Of a stretch of 64,000 nucleotides of DNA, positions 1-8,044 are shown piece by piece. Below the pieces are notes generated by a model, which worked only from the letters and a program-made list of their open reading frames with translations, searched no databases and was not told the DNA's origin. The translations under genes were made by a program, and so were the position numbers. Source of the stretch: JAQGMV01 sp035626595 (GTDB lineage Bacteria; Pseudomonadota; Gammaproteobacteria; Burkholderiales; SG8-41); contig DASPNJ010000078.1 in NCBI GenBank assembly GCA_035626595.1, forward strand, positions 40,674-104,673. Reading direction: 5' to 3'. Every line of letters starts with the position of its first letter. The stretch's first letter is position 1.

Positions 1-973
1 TGAGCACCACCCCCAGCAGCGCCGACGCGGTCTCGAAACGCCCTATCTCATCGACGACCGGACCGCCGGTGAACACCGCGTCGGCCAGCAGGATCAACGA
101 GAGGTTGACGAAGTTGGTGCCCAACACTTCGCCGATTGCCATCTCGTACTTGGCCAGCCGCAGTGCGGCCGCGAGCGTGCTCAACTCCGGCAGCGAGGTG
201 GAGACGCCGATCAGCACGAATCCGACGATGCCTGCGCCGAGCCCGGTCTGCACCGCCAGCGCATCGCCGGTTTGCGAGATGCAGTAGCCTGCTACGAGGA
301 TCACGGCCGCGAGCGCGCAGGTGCTCGCGACCAGGTGCGAGAGCGGTCGCAGGCTTTCGCCGCCTGACGGGTTCGGAGTCTGCCCGCCCCCATTCGGCTG
401 CTCGGTTTCGCGCAACGTCCACGGCGCGTGCGCCTCGTACGTCGCTGACAGCCAGAACGCGCCGATGCTCGCCGCGAACACGGCGATGCTCCATACCCCA
501 AGGCCCAGGATGGGCAGGTCGCCGGTCGTGATCGCGATCGCGACCAGCGCCAGCACGAGCATCGAAAGCGTCGCCTGCAGGAGGGTCGTCGGTTGCGCCA
601 CGACCGCGGTGAGCGCGGCCCGCCCGAAGAACGCGTCCAGTATGGCGAGCAGCAGAACGTTGATCGATGCGCTGCCCAGGAGATTGTTTATGGCAAGTGC
701 GGGATTGCCGATCCATGATGAGGTGGCGACATTGGCAATCTCCGGAAGCGAGGTAATGCCACCCAGCAGCAGCATGCCGGCGAAAGCCTCGCCGACGCCG
801 GTCTGCACGGCGATCGCGTTCACGTAGCGCACGAGGCGAGTCGCGGCGAGCCAGATGACGATCGCCGCCGCAATGAAAATGAGCCCGTTCAACCAGAGCG
901 GGTAATCCTGAGCGGCGGCGAGCGGCACGGCGTTCGTGGACAGGAAAGACCCGGCGCCTGGACCCTTGCACAC
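1..973 (-). CDS. Sodium/calcium exchanger family (CaCA) membrane protein, partial
   Basis: The gene runs off the left window edge, so its C-terminus is missing. The visible part holds two copies of the exchanger repeat. The first reads GGITSLPEIAN followed by LLGSASIN; the second reads GVSTSLPELST followed by GTNFVNLSLILL. These (G-x-x-T-S-L-P-E ... G-[ST]-x-x-x-N) are the ion-binding alpha repeats of the CaCA superfamily, placed within about eight hydrophobic segments and separated by a hydrophilic loop. The protein should exchange a cation (Ca2+ or similar) across the inner membrane. A TGA lies two codons before the GTG at 973, making that the furthest possible start; a GTG at 928 is an alternative. 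The ion cannot be told from sequence. Confidence 0.82.
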   Translation of the reverse strand, partial: MCKGPGAGSFLSTNAVPLAAAQDYPLWLNGLIFIAAAIVIWLAATRLVRYVNAIAVQTGVGEAFAGMLLLGGITSLPEIANVATSSWIGNPALAINNLLGSASINVLLLAILDAFFGRAALTAVVAQPTTLLQATLSMLVLALVAIAITTGDLPILGLGVWSIAVFAASIGAFWLSATYEAHAPWTLRETEQPNGGGQTPNPSGGESLRPLSHLVASTCALAAVILVAGYCISQTGDALAVQTGLGAGIVGFVLIGVSTSLPELSTLAAALRLAKYEMAIGEVLGTNFVNLSLILLADAVFTGGPVVDEIGRFETASALLGVVL

Positions 974-1013
974 GCCTCACCCGCTGAAGCGCTCAGCGGT
1001 TGGGCATGTCACG

Positions 1014-1139
1014 TCAGCGCGGCTCCTGCGGGCCGGTTCGCGAGAACACCATCTTCACGTTGTGAGCCGGATCCGCGCGAGACGCCAGCATGGCGCGCGC
1101 ATCGAGACCGTCCCCTATGACGTCGTCTCCTTGTGATGT
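1014..1139 (-). pseudogene. Decayed, internally deleted duplicate of the exported protein at 8045-8662
   Basis: In the frame ending with the TGA at 1014-1016, the reading LDARAMLASRADPAHNVKMVF aligns with INARARLSSEARPDHNVKMVF inside the 205-aa protein encoded at 8045-8662. It then jumps to RTGPQEPR and stops, resembling that protein's C-terminus (GTGPQNEPASVR). An AAGGAG sequence lies upstream, but only ATA is found where an ATG would be expected. This looks like a duplicate that lost its signal peptide and middle. The rest of the 974-1267 interval shows no gene. Confidence 0.6.
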
Positions 1140-1267
1140 CAGTTCCTACCACCAGATAACTCCACTCGGGTTCCTGTGTCCGCCCGGACAATGGACTGTG
1201 CTCCACTGCAAGGCGCCTCGCACCGTTTCGAGCAGGCAAAGACGCAATCACTTCGCGCCGGCGCCGA

Positions 1268-1993
1268 TCAGCTTCCGACGCGCACCGTGAGCGTCACGCG
1301 CGCTCTCACCTGAATGACGCCGGGTTCGACCGGGGTCGGGACCATGCTCTGCGCACGGGCGACGGCCGCTTCGCGCACCAGCGGCCGCACGCCGCCCACG
1401 TCGTGTGCGACCGCCGTGTAGAAACCGGTGACCTGGAGTCCGAGGGCTGCGGCCGTGGTCTCAGCCTTCTCGCGCGCGGCGGCGACCGCTTGCCGTAATG
1501 CAGCGTTCTGCGCCCTGGCGGGCTGCTCGAGCGCGAACGTGAGACGCTGCACCTGGTTTGCACCGGCGCGTATGCCGGCGTCGACGATAGCGCCTACGCG
1601 CTCGAGGGCCGCAGTCTTCACGCGCACGATGTTGCGCGCGGTGTAACCGGTCACCTGGACCGCGCCGCCGTCCCTCGGATGCGTATAGTCGGGACTCAGC
1701 GAATACGTCCCGGTCTCGACGCGCGCAGCCTCGCCCGCGATGTTGCGCAATGCGGCAAGCACGGCGTTCATCTGCTCGGCATTGCGTTGCGCGGCTGCGG
1801 CGGCGCTCTGGGCCTGCGCAAGCACGCCGAGCTCGACGATCGCGACATCGGCCGGGACCTCGACCTCCGCGTCGGCCGTGACCTCGATCGTAGACGGCGG
1901 TCGCCTTTCTGCCGCAAGCGCTTGCGCGTGAGAGGCGGCGCCCGGCGCAGCGGAAAACAGCCAGATCAGAATCGCGATGTGTCGAGGCTTCAT
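1268..1993 (-). CDS. SIMPL domain (DUF541) periplasmic protein
   Basis: A 241-aa protein with an N-terminal signal peptide (MKPRHIAILIWLFSAAPGA..., cleavage near SHAQA). The mature part matches the SIMPL/BP26-OMP28 family: STIEVTADAEVEVPADVAIV at the start, a central SPDYTHPRDGGAVQVTGYTA segment, then a repeat-like region predicted to give alternating strands and helices. Family members are periplasmic or outer-membrane proteins often linked to oxidative stress, without a defined activity. The start is set by the signal peptide; the much longer open frame upstream is the antisense of the next gene. It is divergent from the TIGR02587 gene. Confidence 0.85.
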   Translation of the reverse strand: MKPRHIAILIWLFSAAPGAASHAQALAAERRPPSTIEVTADAEVEVPADVAIVELGVLAQAQSAAAAAQRNAEQMNAVLAALRNIAGEAARVETGTYSLSPDYTHPRDGGAVQVTGYTARNIVRVKTAALERVGAIVDAGIRAGANQVQRLTFALEQPARAQNAALRQAVAAAREKAETTAAALGLQVTGFYTAVAHDVGGVRPLVREAAVARAQSMVPTPVEPGVIQVRARVTLTVRVGS

Positions 1994-2104
1994 CTCACGA
2001 AGCCGCAGCAACGAATGTTCCACCGGCGGCCGCAACCCGTGAAGCTGGCGCAGCTCTTGCAGTAGGCCGCCACGGGTACTGCCGTGGGGTGCCGACGCAG
2101 GCGT

Positions 2105-2938
2105 ATGCGGATGAACGAGCTCTCGAGCGCATCGAACGAACCGTTTCTCGTCGGCCTCGCGCGCGCGTTCGGCGGCGCGATCGTGTTCTCGCTGCCGCTC
2201 TTCATGACGATGGAGATGTGGTGGCTCGGCTTCCACATCGACCCACTGCGTCTGCTCCTCCTGCTGCTCCTGGCGATTCCGCTGCTCGTAGGCCTGTCGC
2301 ATTTCATCGGATTCGAGCCCACCTTCGAGTGGAAGGACGACGTGCTCGACGCGTTCGTGGCCTACGGTGTCGGCTTCATGGCCGCGGCGGTCGTGCTGCT
2401 GCTGTTCAGTGTCATTACGTGGGACATGTCGGCGCGCGAGATCGTGGGCAAGATCGCACTGCAGGCGGTGCCCGGAAGCATCGGCGCACTGCTTGCGCAG
2501 AGCCAGTTCGGCGGCCAGGCGCGCGGGCGCGATCAGAAGCGACGCGACAGCTACGCCGGCGAAACGTTTTTCATGGCCGCGGGCGCGCTCTTCCTGTCGC
2601 TCAACGTCGCGCCGACCGAAGAGATGGTGCTGATCTCCTACATGATGACGCCGTCGCATGCGCTCGCCGCATGCGTGCTGTCGCTCGCGCTGATGCATGT
2701 GTTCGTCTATTCGGTCGGATTCCATGGCCAGTCCGCGCGACGCGAGGGATCGCACCCGGTGGGCCTTTTTCTGCGCTACAGCGTCGTCGGCTACGCGATC
2801 TGTCTCGTCATCAGCTTTTACATGCTGTGGACGTTCGGCCGCACCGGCGGCATGGCGATCGACGCCGTGGCCATGGCGACGGTCGTGCTGTCGTTCCCCG
2901 CCGCGCTCGGGGCCGCCGCTGCACGGCTGATTCTGTAA
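2105..2938 (+). CDS. TIGR02587-type integral membrane protein (DUF2391)
   Basis: A polytopic protein of about 277 aa with roughly seven hydrophobic segments (for example FGGAIVFSLPLFMTMEMWW, LLLLLLLAIPLLVGLSHFI and a C-terminal LSFPAALGAAAARLIL). Characteristic stretches include PLFMTMEMWWLGFHI, FEPTFEWKDDVLDAFVAYGV and APTEEMVLI. TIGR02587 proteins have unknown function and occur in a two-gene operon with TIGR02588, exactly as here: the next gene begins 6 nt downstream. Starts at GTG 2084, ATG 2105 and ATG 2111 are possible; 2105 or 2111 is favoured because the residues before them are a run of arginines. Confidence 0.8.
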   Translation: MRMNELSSASNEPFLVGLARAFGGAIVFSLPLFMTMEMWWLGFHIDPLRLLLLLLLAIPLLVGLSHFIGFEPTFEWKDDVLDAFVAYGVGFMAAAVVLLLFSVITWDMSAREIVGKIALQAVPGSIGALLAQSQFGGQARGRDQKRRDSYAGETFFMAAGALFLSLNVAPTEEMVLISYMMTPSHALAACVLSLALMHVFVYSVGFHGQSARREGSHPVGLFLRYSVVGYAICLVISFYMLWTFGRTGGMAIDAVAMATVVLSFPAALGAAAARLIL

Positions 2939-2944
2939 GCGCGG

Positions 2945-3346
2945 ATGGCCAAAGACCGCAATAAGCGCGAGTCGGCGATTCCGCTGTGGGAATGGATCTT
3001 CGCGTGGATCGGCTTCGCGCTCGTCGCAACCACGATCGGCTTTCTCGCGTACAAAGCGGCGACCGGCGACGGCACTCCGCCCGACATTGAACTGCGTGCC
3101 GAATCGGTCGTGCCGCTCGAGCGCGGCTATCTCGTGACCGTGTCGGCGAGTAACCGCGGCGACAGGACTGCAGCGGACGTGAAGGTCGAGGGCGAGCTCA
3201 GGAAGGGGGCCGTCACGGTCGAAAAGAGCGAGATGAGCTTTCAGTACGTGCCGGGACGCTCGCAGCGAACAGGCGGCCTTTATTTCACGCACGATCCTCG
3301 CCCGTTGCAGCTCGTGATCAGGGCCCACGGCTACGAGAAGCCGTAA
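2945..3346 (+). CDS. TIGR02588-type membrane-anchored protein
   Basis: A 133-aa protein with one N-terminal membrane anchor (IPLWEWIFAWIGFALVATTI, about residues 12-31). A predicted extracytoplasmic beta-rich domain follows, containing VTVSASNRGDRTAADVKVEG, a pattern typical of CARDB-like or Ig-like folds. Size, topology and position directly behind a TIGR02587 gene identify it as the partner TIGR02588 protein. Known family members always accompany the seven-segment partner and have no assigned function. The 6-nt gap implies co-transcription and probably a membrane complex. Confidence 0.8.
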   Translation: MAKDRNKRESAIPLWEWIFAWIGFALVATTIGFLAYKAATGDGTPPDIELRAESVVPLERGYLVTVSASNRGDRTAADVKVEGELRKGAVTVEKSEMSFQYVPGRSQRTGGLYFTHDPRPLQLVIRAHGYEKP

Positions 3347-3498
3347 CTGCGGAGCAGGAGCGACGAACCGCGCTGCGGGCGCGGAGCTCGCCCCATCCAC
3401 CCGCACATGCCGCACACCCCCAGCCGTGATGCGTGTGTCAGTTTTTCGGCAGCTTGCCGGTCACCGTATAGATAGTCCGCGCACCCACAGGAGCCGCA

Positions 3499-3864
3499 AT
3501 GTCGAACCCACCCGCATACATTGGATTCAGGAGCATGGCGCTCGCCGCGGCGCTCGCCTTCGCGGCGTGCAGCGAGTCGCCGCCGCCGTCGGCCGCGAAT
3601 CTGCCGTCGATCGATCCGGCGAGACCGCGGGACGCAACGGCCAACCTGCCGAGCGACAGCGGTTCACACAGCGCGCTCGCCACCGGCGCCGTAACAGGGG
3701 CGGGGCTCGCGCAGGGCACGACGGTACAGCCGGACATCGGCGCTCCGGGCGGACTCGAGCCGCGCGCCCGTGCGAAGCAACGCGCCGCAGAGGCCGGACA
3801 CGGCGGTGCTGCCGGGGCAGGCACGGGGGGAGGAGCCGATTCGCGCGCAGCCGGACAGCCCTAG
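3499..3864 (+). CDS. Small exported protein sharing a core motif with 17927-18304
   Basis: A 121-aa product with a short signal (MALAAALAFAACSES, lipobox-like AFAAC; the ATG at 3535 could be the true start). A low-complexity hydrophilic body follows. It contains DPARPRDATANLPSDSG, then GAVTGAG, VQPDIG and GGLEPRARAKQRA, in the same order as the protein at 17927-18304, so the two are paralogues. The tail is Gly/Ala-rich. I know no family for it; an outer-membrane or periplasmic structural lipoprotein is a guess. It converges on nhaA. Confidence 0.6.
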   Translation: MSNPPAYIGFRSMALAAALAFAACSESPPPSAANLPSIDPARPRDATANLPSDSGSHSALATGAVTGAGLAQGTTVQPDIGAPGGLEPRARAKQRAAEAGHGGAAGAGTGGGADSRAAGQP

Positions 3865-3905
3865 CGGATGCGCGGCTCGGGCGAACCGCAGCGTCGAGCG
3901 CGGCC

Positions 3906-5285
3906 TCAGCGCTGAGGCCGTGACCTGTCGCCTGCCAGTGCGGCGAGCCACGCGAGGCCCACACCGGCGGAAATTGCCGACGCGAGCAGGATTCCGAGCT
4001 TCGCATCCTCCACGAAGCGAGGATCGCGGAATGCGAGCTGCGTGATGAACAGCGACATCGTGAACCCGATGCCGGCGAGCCAACCGGCGCCGGCGATGTG
4101 CTTCCACGCGACGCCATTCGGCAATCGTGCGATGCCGAACCGTACTGCGAGCCAGCAGAACAGAGTCACTCCGACGAACTTGCCGACCACGAGACCGCTC
4201 GCGACACCCAGCGTGACGCGGCTCGAAAGCGCGCCGCTCCAGTCGATCGCCGTCAGATCGATGCCCGCGTTCGCGAGCGCGAATATCGGGATGATCGCGA
4301 ATGTCACCCACGGCGTGAGGCCATGCTCGATGCGATGCAGCGGGCTCTGGACCGCGACGGCCGAGCGCTCCATCGCCTCCGCGATGGACGCCATGCGCGA
4401 GTTGCTGAGCGGATCGTCAGGCGTGTCGACATCGCGGCGGTCCGCGCGAAAAGCCGCATGGAGCTCGGTGATGCGGCGCTCGAACTCAGCGGGTGTGTGC
4501 GCCGGCCGCGCAGGAATCATCGCTGCGAGCAGGATCCCGGCAAGGGTCGCATGCACGCCCGATGCGTGCAGCGCGAGCCAGAGCAGAATGCCGGCGACGC
4601 CGTACGGCAGCGCGCGCCGGATGCCCGCGCGGTTAAAAAGCCAGAGCACCACGAGTACCGCGCCTGCGCCACCCAGCGCGCGCAGATCGAGATCGGCCGT
4701 GTAGAAGACCGCGATCACCAGAACGGCGCCGAGGTCGTCCGCAATCGCCAGCGCGGTGAGGAATACGATCAGGTTCTTCGGCACGCGCCAGGCGAGCAGG
4801 ACCAGGATGCCGATCGCGAACGCGATGTCCGTGGCCATTGGGATACCCCACCCCGAGGCGGTCGGCTCGCCCGCGTTGAAAGCTGCATAGATCACGGCGG
4901 GCACCACCATTCCGCCGAGGGCGGCGATCACAGGCAGCGCGGCATCGCGCAGCGAGGAGAGCTCGCCCACCAGCATCTCGCGTTTGAGCTCCAGGCCGAC
5001 CAGCAGGAAAAAGAGCGCCATGAGACCATCGTTCACGAGCTGGTGCCAGGTGAGCCCGATACTGACGCGAGGACCGAGCGTGACCGCGAATGGCCGTCCC
5101 CAGAAATCGTGCAGGGCGTGCGCGCCGATCAGCCCCGCGAGCGTGAGCGCGATGAGCGTCGTGCCGACGAGCACGATGCCGCCGGCGGTCGTGCGTCGCA
5201 GGAAGCGCTCGAACGGCGAGCGCACACGCTCGAACAGCGGCTCCAGCGGGTACGCGAAGGTTCGCGTTTTCGCGTTTTCACCCAT
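3906..5285 (-). CDS. nhaA: Na+/H+ antiporter NhaA
   Basis: A 459-aa membrane protein matching the NhaA family over its length. The segment GEPTASGWGIPMATDIAFAI carries the first essential aspartate, and ALAIADDLGAVLVIAVFY carries the paired aspartates of the sodium site. GVHATLAGILLAAMIPARP and the C-terminal AGIGFTMSLFI are also family signatures. It exports Na+ (or Li+) in exchange for two protons at the inner membrane, supporting pH and sodium homeostasis. The N-terminus has a hydrophilic leader of about 30 residues. It is slightly longer than E. coli NhaA, mostly from this leader and a charged loop (about residues 265-305). Confidence 0.95.
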   Translation of the reverse strand: MGENAKTRTFAYPLEPLFERVRSPFERFLRRTTAGGIVLVGTTLIALTLAGLIGAHALHDFWGRPFAVTLGPRVSIGLTWHQLVNDGLMALFFLLVGLELKREMLVGELSSLRDAALPVIAALGGMVVPAVIYAAFNAGEPTASGWGIPMATDIAFAIGILVLLAWRVPKNLIVFLTALAIADDLGAVLVIAVFYTADLDLRALGGAGAVLVVLWLFNRAGIRRALPYGVAGILLWLALHASGVHATLAGILLAAMIPARPAHTPAEFERRITELHAAFRADRRDVDTPDDPLSNSRMASIAEAMERSAVAVQSPLHRIEHGLTPWVTFAIIPIFALANAGIDLTAIDWSGALSSRVTLGVASGLVVGKFVGVTLFCWLAVRFGIARLPNGVAWKHIAGAGWLAGIGFTMSLFITQLAFRDPRFVEDAKLGILLASAISAGVGLAWLAALAGDRSRPQR

Positions 5286-5373
5286 CGCCTTGGTTCCTCG
5301 CGCCGTGCGTAGCGCGATGCCGCCGGGTTGACGCGCCCGCGCGCGCGGCCCCGGCCGCGCGCGAGGCGATGCG

Positions 5374-5535
5374 TCAGCGCCGCGCTTTCATCACGAGGAA
5401 GGCGACGAGCCCGAGGATCGCGAGCACGATGATGATCCCGAACCACATGCCGGCTTCGAAGATCGTGCCGACCACTTCGCAGCCGGCAAGGCCGGCGAGC
5501 GCCACGACGGCGAGGACGATCTGCAGGAGGCGCAT
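5374..5535 (-). CDS. 53-aa membrane or lipoprotein peptide
   Basis: A short frame of 53 codons. The N-terminal hydrophobic stretch ends in LAGLAGC, a credible lipobox (C19). A second hydrophobic helix (WFGIIIVLAILGLVAFLVM) and a basic end (KARR) follow, so it could be a lipoprotein with a membrane helix or a two-helix protein. The gene lies 10 nt downstream of the BON-domain gene on the same strand and is probably in its operon. Similar tiny proteins are common in proteobacteria but have no assigned role. Confidence 0.65.
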   Translation of the reverse strand: MRLLQIVLAVVALAGLAGCEVVGTIFEAGMWFGIIIVLAILGLVAFLVMKARR

Positions 5536-5544
5536 GGCGGCGTC

Positions 5545-5868
5545 CTAGCGCTTGGGCGAGACGTGCAGATCGTTGCGCACGGCGCGCACGCCCCCGGTCT
5601 TGCGCGCGATCTCGCCCGCGCGGGCGATCATGTCCTGGCTCTCCAGAAACCCGCTCAGCACGACCTCGCCGCGGTACGAGTTCACGTTGATCGCGTTGGC
5701 GTTGATGCCCTTCGCATTCGCCAGCGCGGTCTTCACTCGTGCGGTGAGCGCCGCGTCGTCGACGAATTCACCCGGCGCGCGGCGTTCGTCGGTCGGCGCG
5801 CACGCCGTGATCGTGCCCGCGCACATCGCGATCGCGAGCCACACTAACCACTGCTTTGCCTTGTTCAT
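5545..5868 (-). CDS. BON-domain lipoprotein (OsmY-like)
   Basis: A 107-aa protein starting at the ATG preceded by TTGGAGGGCATC, a clear ribosome binding site. A signal peptide ending near ITACAP gives a lipobox cysteine at about residue 23. The rest is one BON domain: DDAALTARVKTALANAKGIN, VNSYRGEVVLSGFLESQD and GGVRAVRNDLHV. BON domains are thought to bind phospholipid surfaces; OsmY and related proteins act in envelope stress. The sequence cannot show which stress controls this copy. Confidence 0.88.
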   Translation of the reverse strand: MNKAKQWLVWLAIAMCAGTITACAPTDERRAPGEFVDDAALTARVKTALANAKGINANAINVNSYRGEVVLSGFLESQDMIARAGEIARKTGGVRAVRNDLHVSPKR

Positions 5869-5990
5869 GATGCCCTCCAATGCATACGGATGCGAGGATC
5901 CGTGTTGCAACTGGAGTGCCGGAAACGACACAGCGCACACGAAGTTTGTTGACGCGCGCGCACGTGCACCGCTAGCATGCGGCCGCAAGA

Positions 5991-7439
5991 ATGCAGAAGA
6001 TCGCGCTTGCAAGCGTCATTTGTATCGCCGCCGGTTGCGCGCCGCTGACACCGGTGCCGCGCCAGGCGTCCTTACCGCCGCAGCCCATCGAAACGCGCGT
6101 GCTCGCAGCACCCGCCGGCCTCGCGCCCGAAGCCTCCACGCCCGCAGAGCCTGACGCTGCGCTCGCGCCACAGACGTTGCTGCGCGCCACGCGCGAGCTC
6201 GGCGCGCCGGCACCGCCCATCGAAGCGGCCCCGCCGCCGGCCACGCTGTGGAAACGCATCTCCACGGGATTCGTGATGTCGGCCGTCGACAACGACGAGG
6301 TGCGCGAGTGGGAAAACTGGTATGCGCAGCGGCCGGACTACGTCGCCCGCATGATCGAGCGCAGCAGCCGTTTTCTGTTCCACGTCGTCGAGGAGGTGGA
6401 AAAGCGGCACATGCCCACGGAGATTGCGCTGCTGCCGATGGTGGAGAGCGCGTACAACCCGACGGCGTACTCACGGGCACACGCCTCCGGCATGTGGCAG
6501 TTCATCCCGTCTACCGGCAAGGTGTACGGCTTGCGCCAGAACTGGTGGTACGACGGGCGCCGCGACGTGATCGACGCGACGGAGGCGGCGCTCGACTATC
6601 TGCAGAAGCTGCACGGCCTGTTCGGCGACTGGCAGCTCGCGCTCGCGGCCTACAACTGCGGCGAAGGCGCCGTCAGCCGCGCGATCGAGCGCAACCGCGC
6701 ACGCGGCCTGCCGACCGATTACGAGAGCCTCGGCTTGCCGGCGGAGACCCGCGAATACGTCCCGAAGTTGATCGCCGTGAAGAACATCATTTCCGATCCG
6801 GCGCGGTTCGGCCTGAACATCGAGGACATTCCGAACGAGCCGTATTTCGACACGGTCGAGGTCGAGCATCACATCGACGTGCAGCTCGCGGCGCGGCTCG
6901 CGGAGGTCGAGGTCGAGGAATTCAGGTTCTTGAACCCCGGCCACAAGAAGCCCGTGATCAAGGCCGGCGAAGCCGACAGCATCGTGCTGCCGAAGGACAA
7001 GGTTCCGGTGTTCCGCGCGAACGTCAGGAAGCACGTGAAGCCGTTCGTCTCGTGGAAATTCGTCACGCTGCGGCGCGGACAGAAGCCGCAGCGGCTCGCC
7101 GCGACCCATGGCATGACCCTCGCCGAGTTGAGGCGCGTGAACGACGTGCGCGGCCGCAAGCGCATACGACCCGGTCAGCGCCTGCTCGTGCGCGTGGAAG
7201 CCGGCGTGACCGATCCCCACCTGCCCGAGCTCGAGATCCGTCCGGTGTCGCTTCCGCGCGCCGTCAAAGCGGCGAAGGCCAAAGCCGGCGCGCGTAAAGC
7301 CGTGAAGGTGCGCCGTGCAGTCGCGCGCGGCGGCAGGAGCGTACGCGTGCGCAGCGCGAAATCCACGGGTGTGAAGAAGCCCGTACGCAGCGTGAAAAAG
7401 TCCGCACGAAAATCCCGTCAGCGCGCCTCGCGCCGCTAA
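5991..7439 (+). CDS. mltD: Membrane-bound lytic murein transglycosylase D
   Basis: A 482-aa lipoprotein (IAAGC lipobox, C16). The SLT domain spans about residues 110-290: EIALLPMVESAYNPTAYS carries the catalytic Glu152, and ASGMWQFIPSTGKVYGL and ALAAYNCGEGAVSRAI are family motifs. A LysM-type peptidoglycan-binding segment near 350-400 includes LRRGQKPQRLAATHGMTLAE. The enzyme cleaves peptidoglycan glycan strands with formation of 1,6-anhydro ends. The last 60 residues are an unusual Lys/Arg/Ala-rich tail, which could bind nucleic acid or anionic wall polymers. It stands alone, upstream of the merR-type gene. Confidence 0.92.
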   Translation: MQKIALASVICIAAGCAPLTPVPRQASLPPQPIETRVLAAPAGLAPEASTPAEPDAALAPQTLLRATRELGAPAPPIEAAPPPATLWKRISTGFVMSAVDNDEVREWENWYAQRPDYVARMIERSSRFLFHVVEEVEKRHMPTEIALLPMVESAYNPTAYSRAHASGMWQFIPSTGKVYGLRQNWWYDGRRDVIDATEAALDYLQKLHGLFGDWQLALAAYNCGEGAVSRAIERNRARGLPTDYESLGLPAETREYVPKLIAVKNIISDPARFGLNIEDIPNEPYFDTVEVEHHIDVQLAARLAEVEVEEFRFLNPGHKKPVIKAGEADSIVLPKDKVPVFRANVRKHVKPFVSWKFVTLRRGQKPQRLAATHGMTLAELRRVNDVRGRKRIRPGQRLLVRVEAGVTDPHLPELEIRPVSLPRAVKAAKAKAGARKAVKVRRAVARGGRSVRVRSAKSTGVKKPVRSVKKSARKSRQRASRR

Positions 7440-7510
7440 CCGGCGTCAGTGCTTTTCGGGGTATCGCGGCGTCGCGCCGCATGTCGCCTGTCAGATTTCA
7501 CCTCGAACCC

Positions 7511-7535
7511 CGGTCCTAGATAGTTATAGGGACCG
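7511..7535. promoter_or_regulatory. Inverted repeat upstream of the MerR-type gene, probable operator
   Basis: CGGTCC (7511-7516) and GGACCG (7530-7535) form a perfect 6-bp dyad around an AT-richer 13-nt centre (TAGATAGTTATAG), 35 nt before the regulator's start codon. MerR-family proteins bind dyads within elongated promoters and often control their own gene. The exact -35/-10 placement is not clear by eye. Confidence 0.45.
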
Positions 7536-7569
7536 TTGACAGAGGGGAATTGCCTTGGAGGACAGGAAG

Positions 7570-8037
7570 ATGCTGACGATCGGCCGGCTGGCGAAAAAAG
7601 TGGGGGTGAGCACCGATTGCGTGCGGTTTTACGAGCGTGTGGGGCTGCTCGAAGCGTCGGGCAAGACGAGCTCCGGCTACCGCCTGTACAGCGACGAATG
7701 CGTGCGGCGTCTGTCTTTCATCAAACACGCCCAGCGCTGCGGTTTCTCGCTGCCGCAAGTGCGCGAGCTGCTGCACGCGGACGGCGCGAGCGATCCCACC
7801 GCGGGGCTGCGCCTGGCGCACGCGAAGCAGCAGGAGATCGATGAAACGATAGCGGCGCTGCACGCGATGAAGGAAGCGCTCTCGTCGTACATCGAATCGT
7901 GCGAGCGGCCGGGCGGCGCACCGTCCGACCGGTCCCACGCGCGGGAAGGCACGCTCGTGTCGACGCTTACGGCCGAAGTCGCCGCGCGTCAGGACCCCCG
8001 GGCCTGCGAGGAGTTGCGTCGCCGCGCATACGGCTAA
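7570..8037 (+). CDS. MerR-family transcriptional regulator
   Basis: A 155-aa regulator. The N-terminal winged helix-turn-helix reads LTIGRLAKKVGVSTDCVRFY then ERVGLL and SSGYRLYSDECVRRLSFI, and a dimerisation helix follows (QQEIDETIAALHAMKEALSS). The ATG at 7570 is chosen over an upstream TTG (7555) because GGAGGACAGG sits at ribosome-binding distance. The C-terminal part holds a single Cys (ESCERPG), and cysteines also occur in the DNA-binding region. This is compatible with a metal- or redox-sensing subgroup such as ZntR/CueR/SoxR, but no full metal site is visible, so the effector is unknown. A dyad operator lies just upstream. Confidence 0.88.
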   Translation: MLTIGRLAKKVGVSTDCVRFYERVGLLEASGKTSSGYRLYSDECVRRLSFIKHAQRCGFSLPQVRELLHADGASDPTAGLRLAHAKQQEIDETIAALHAMKEALSSYIESCERPGGAPSDRSHAREGTLVSTLTAEVAARQDPRACEELRRRAYG

Positions 8038-8044
8038 CGCGCCG

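Noticed and set aside
1268..3415. 715-codon minus-strand open frame as one protein
   Set aside because: Only its last 241 codons have a signal peptide and a SIMPL domain; the rest is antisense to the TIGR02587/TIGR02588 pair and has shadow-like composition.
4098..5312. 404-codon plus-strand frame opposite nhaA
   Set aside because: Composition is Arg/Glu/Asp-rich as expected for an antisense frame in GC-rich DNA; the opposite strand encodes an unmistakable NhaA.
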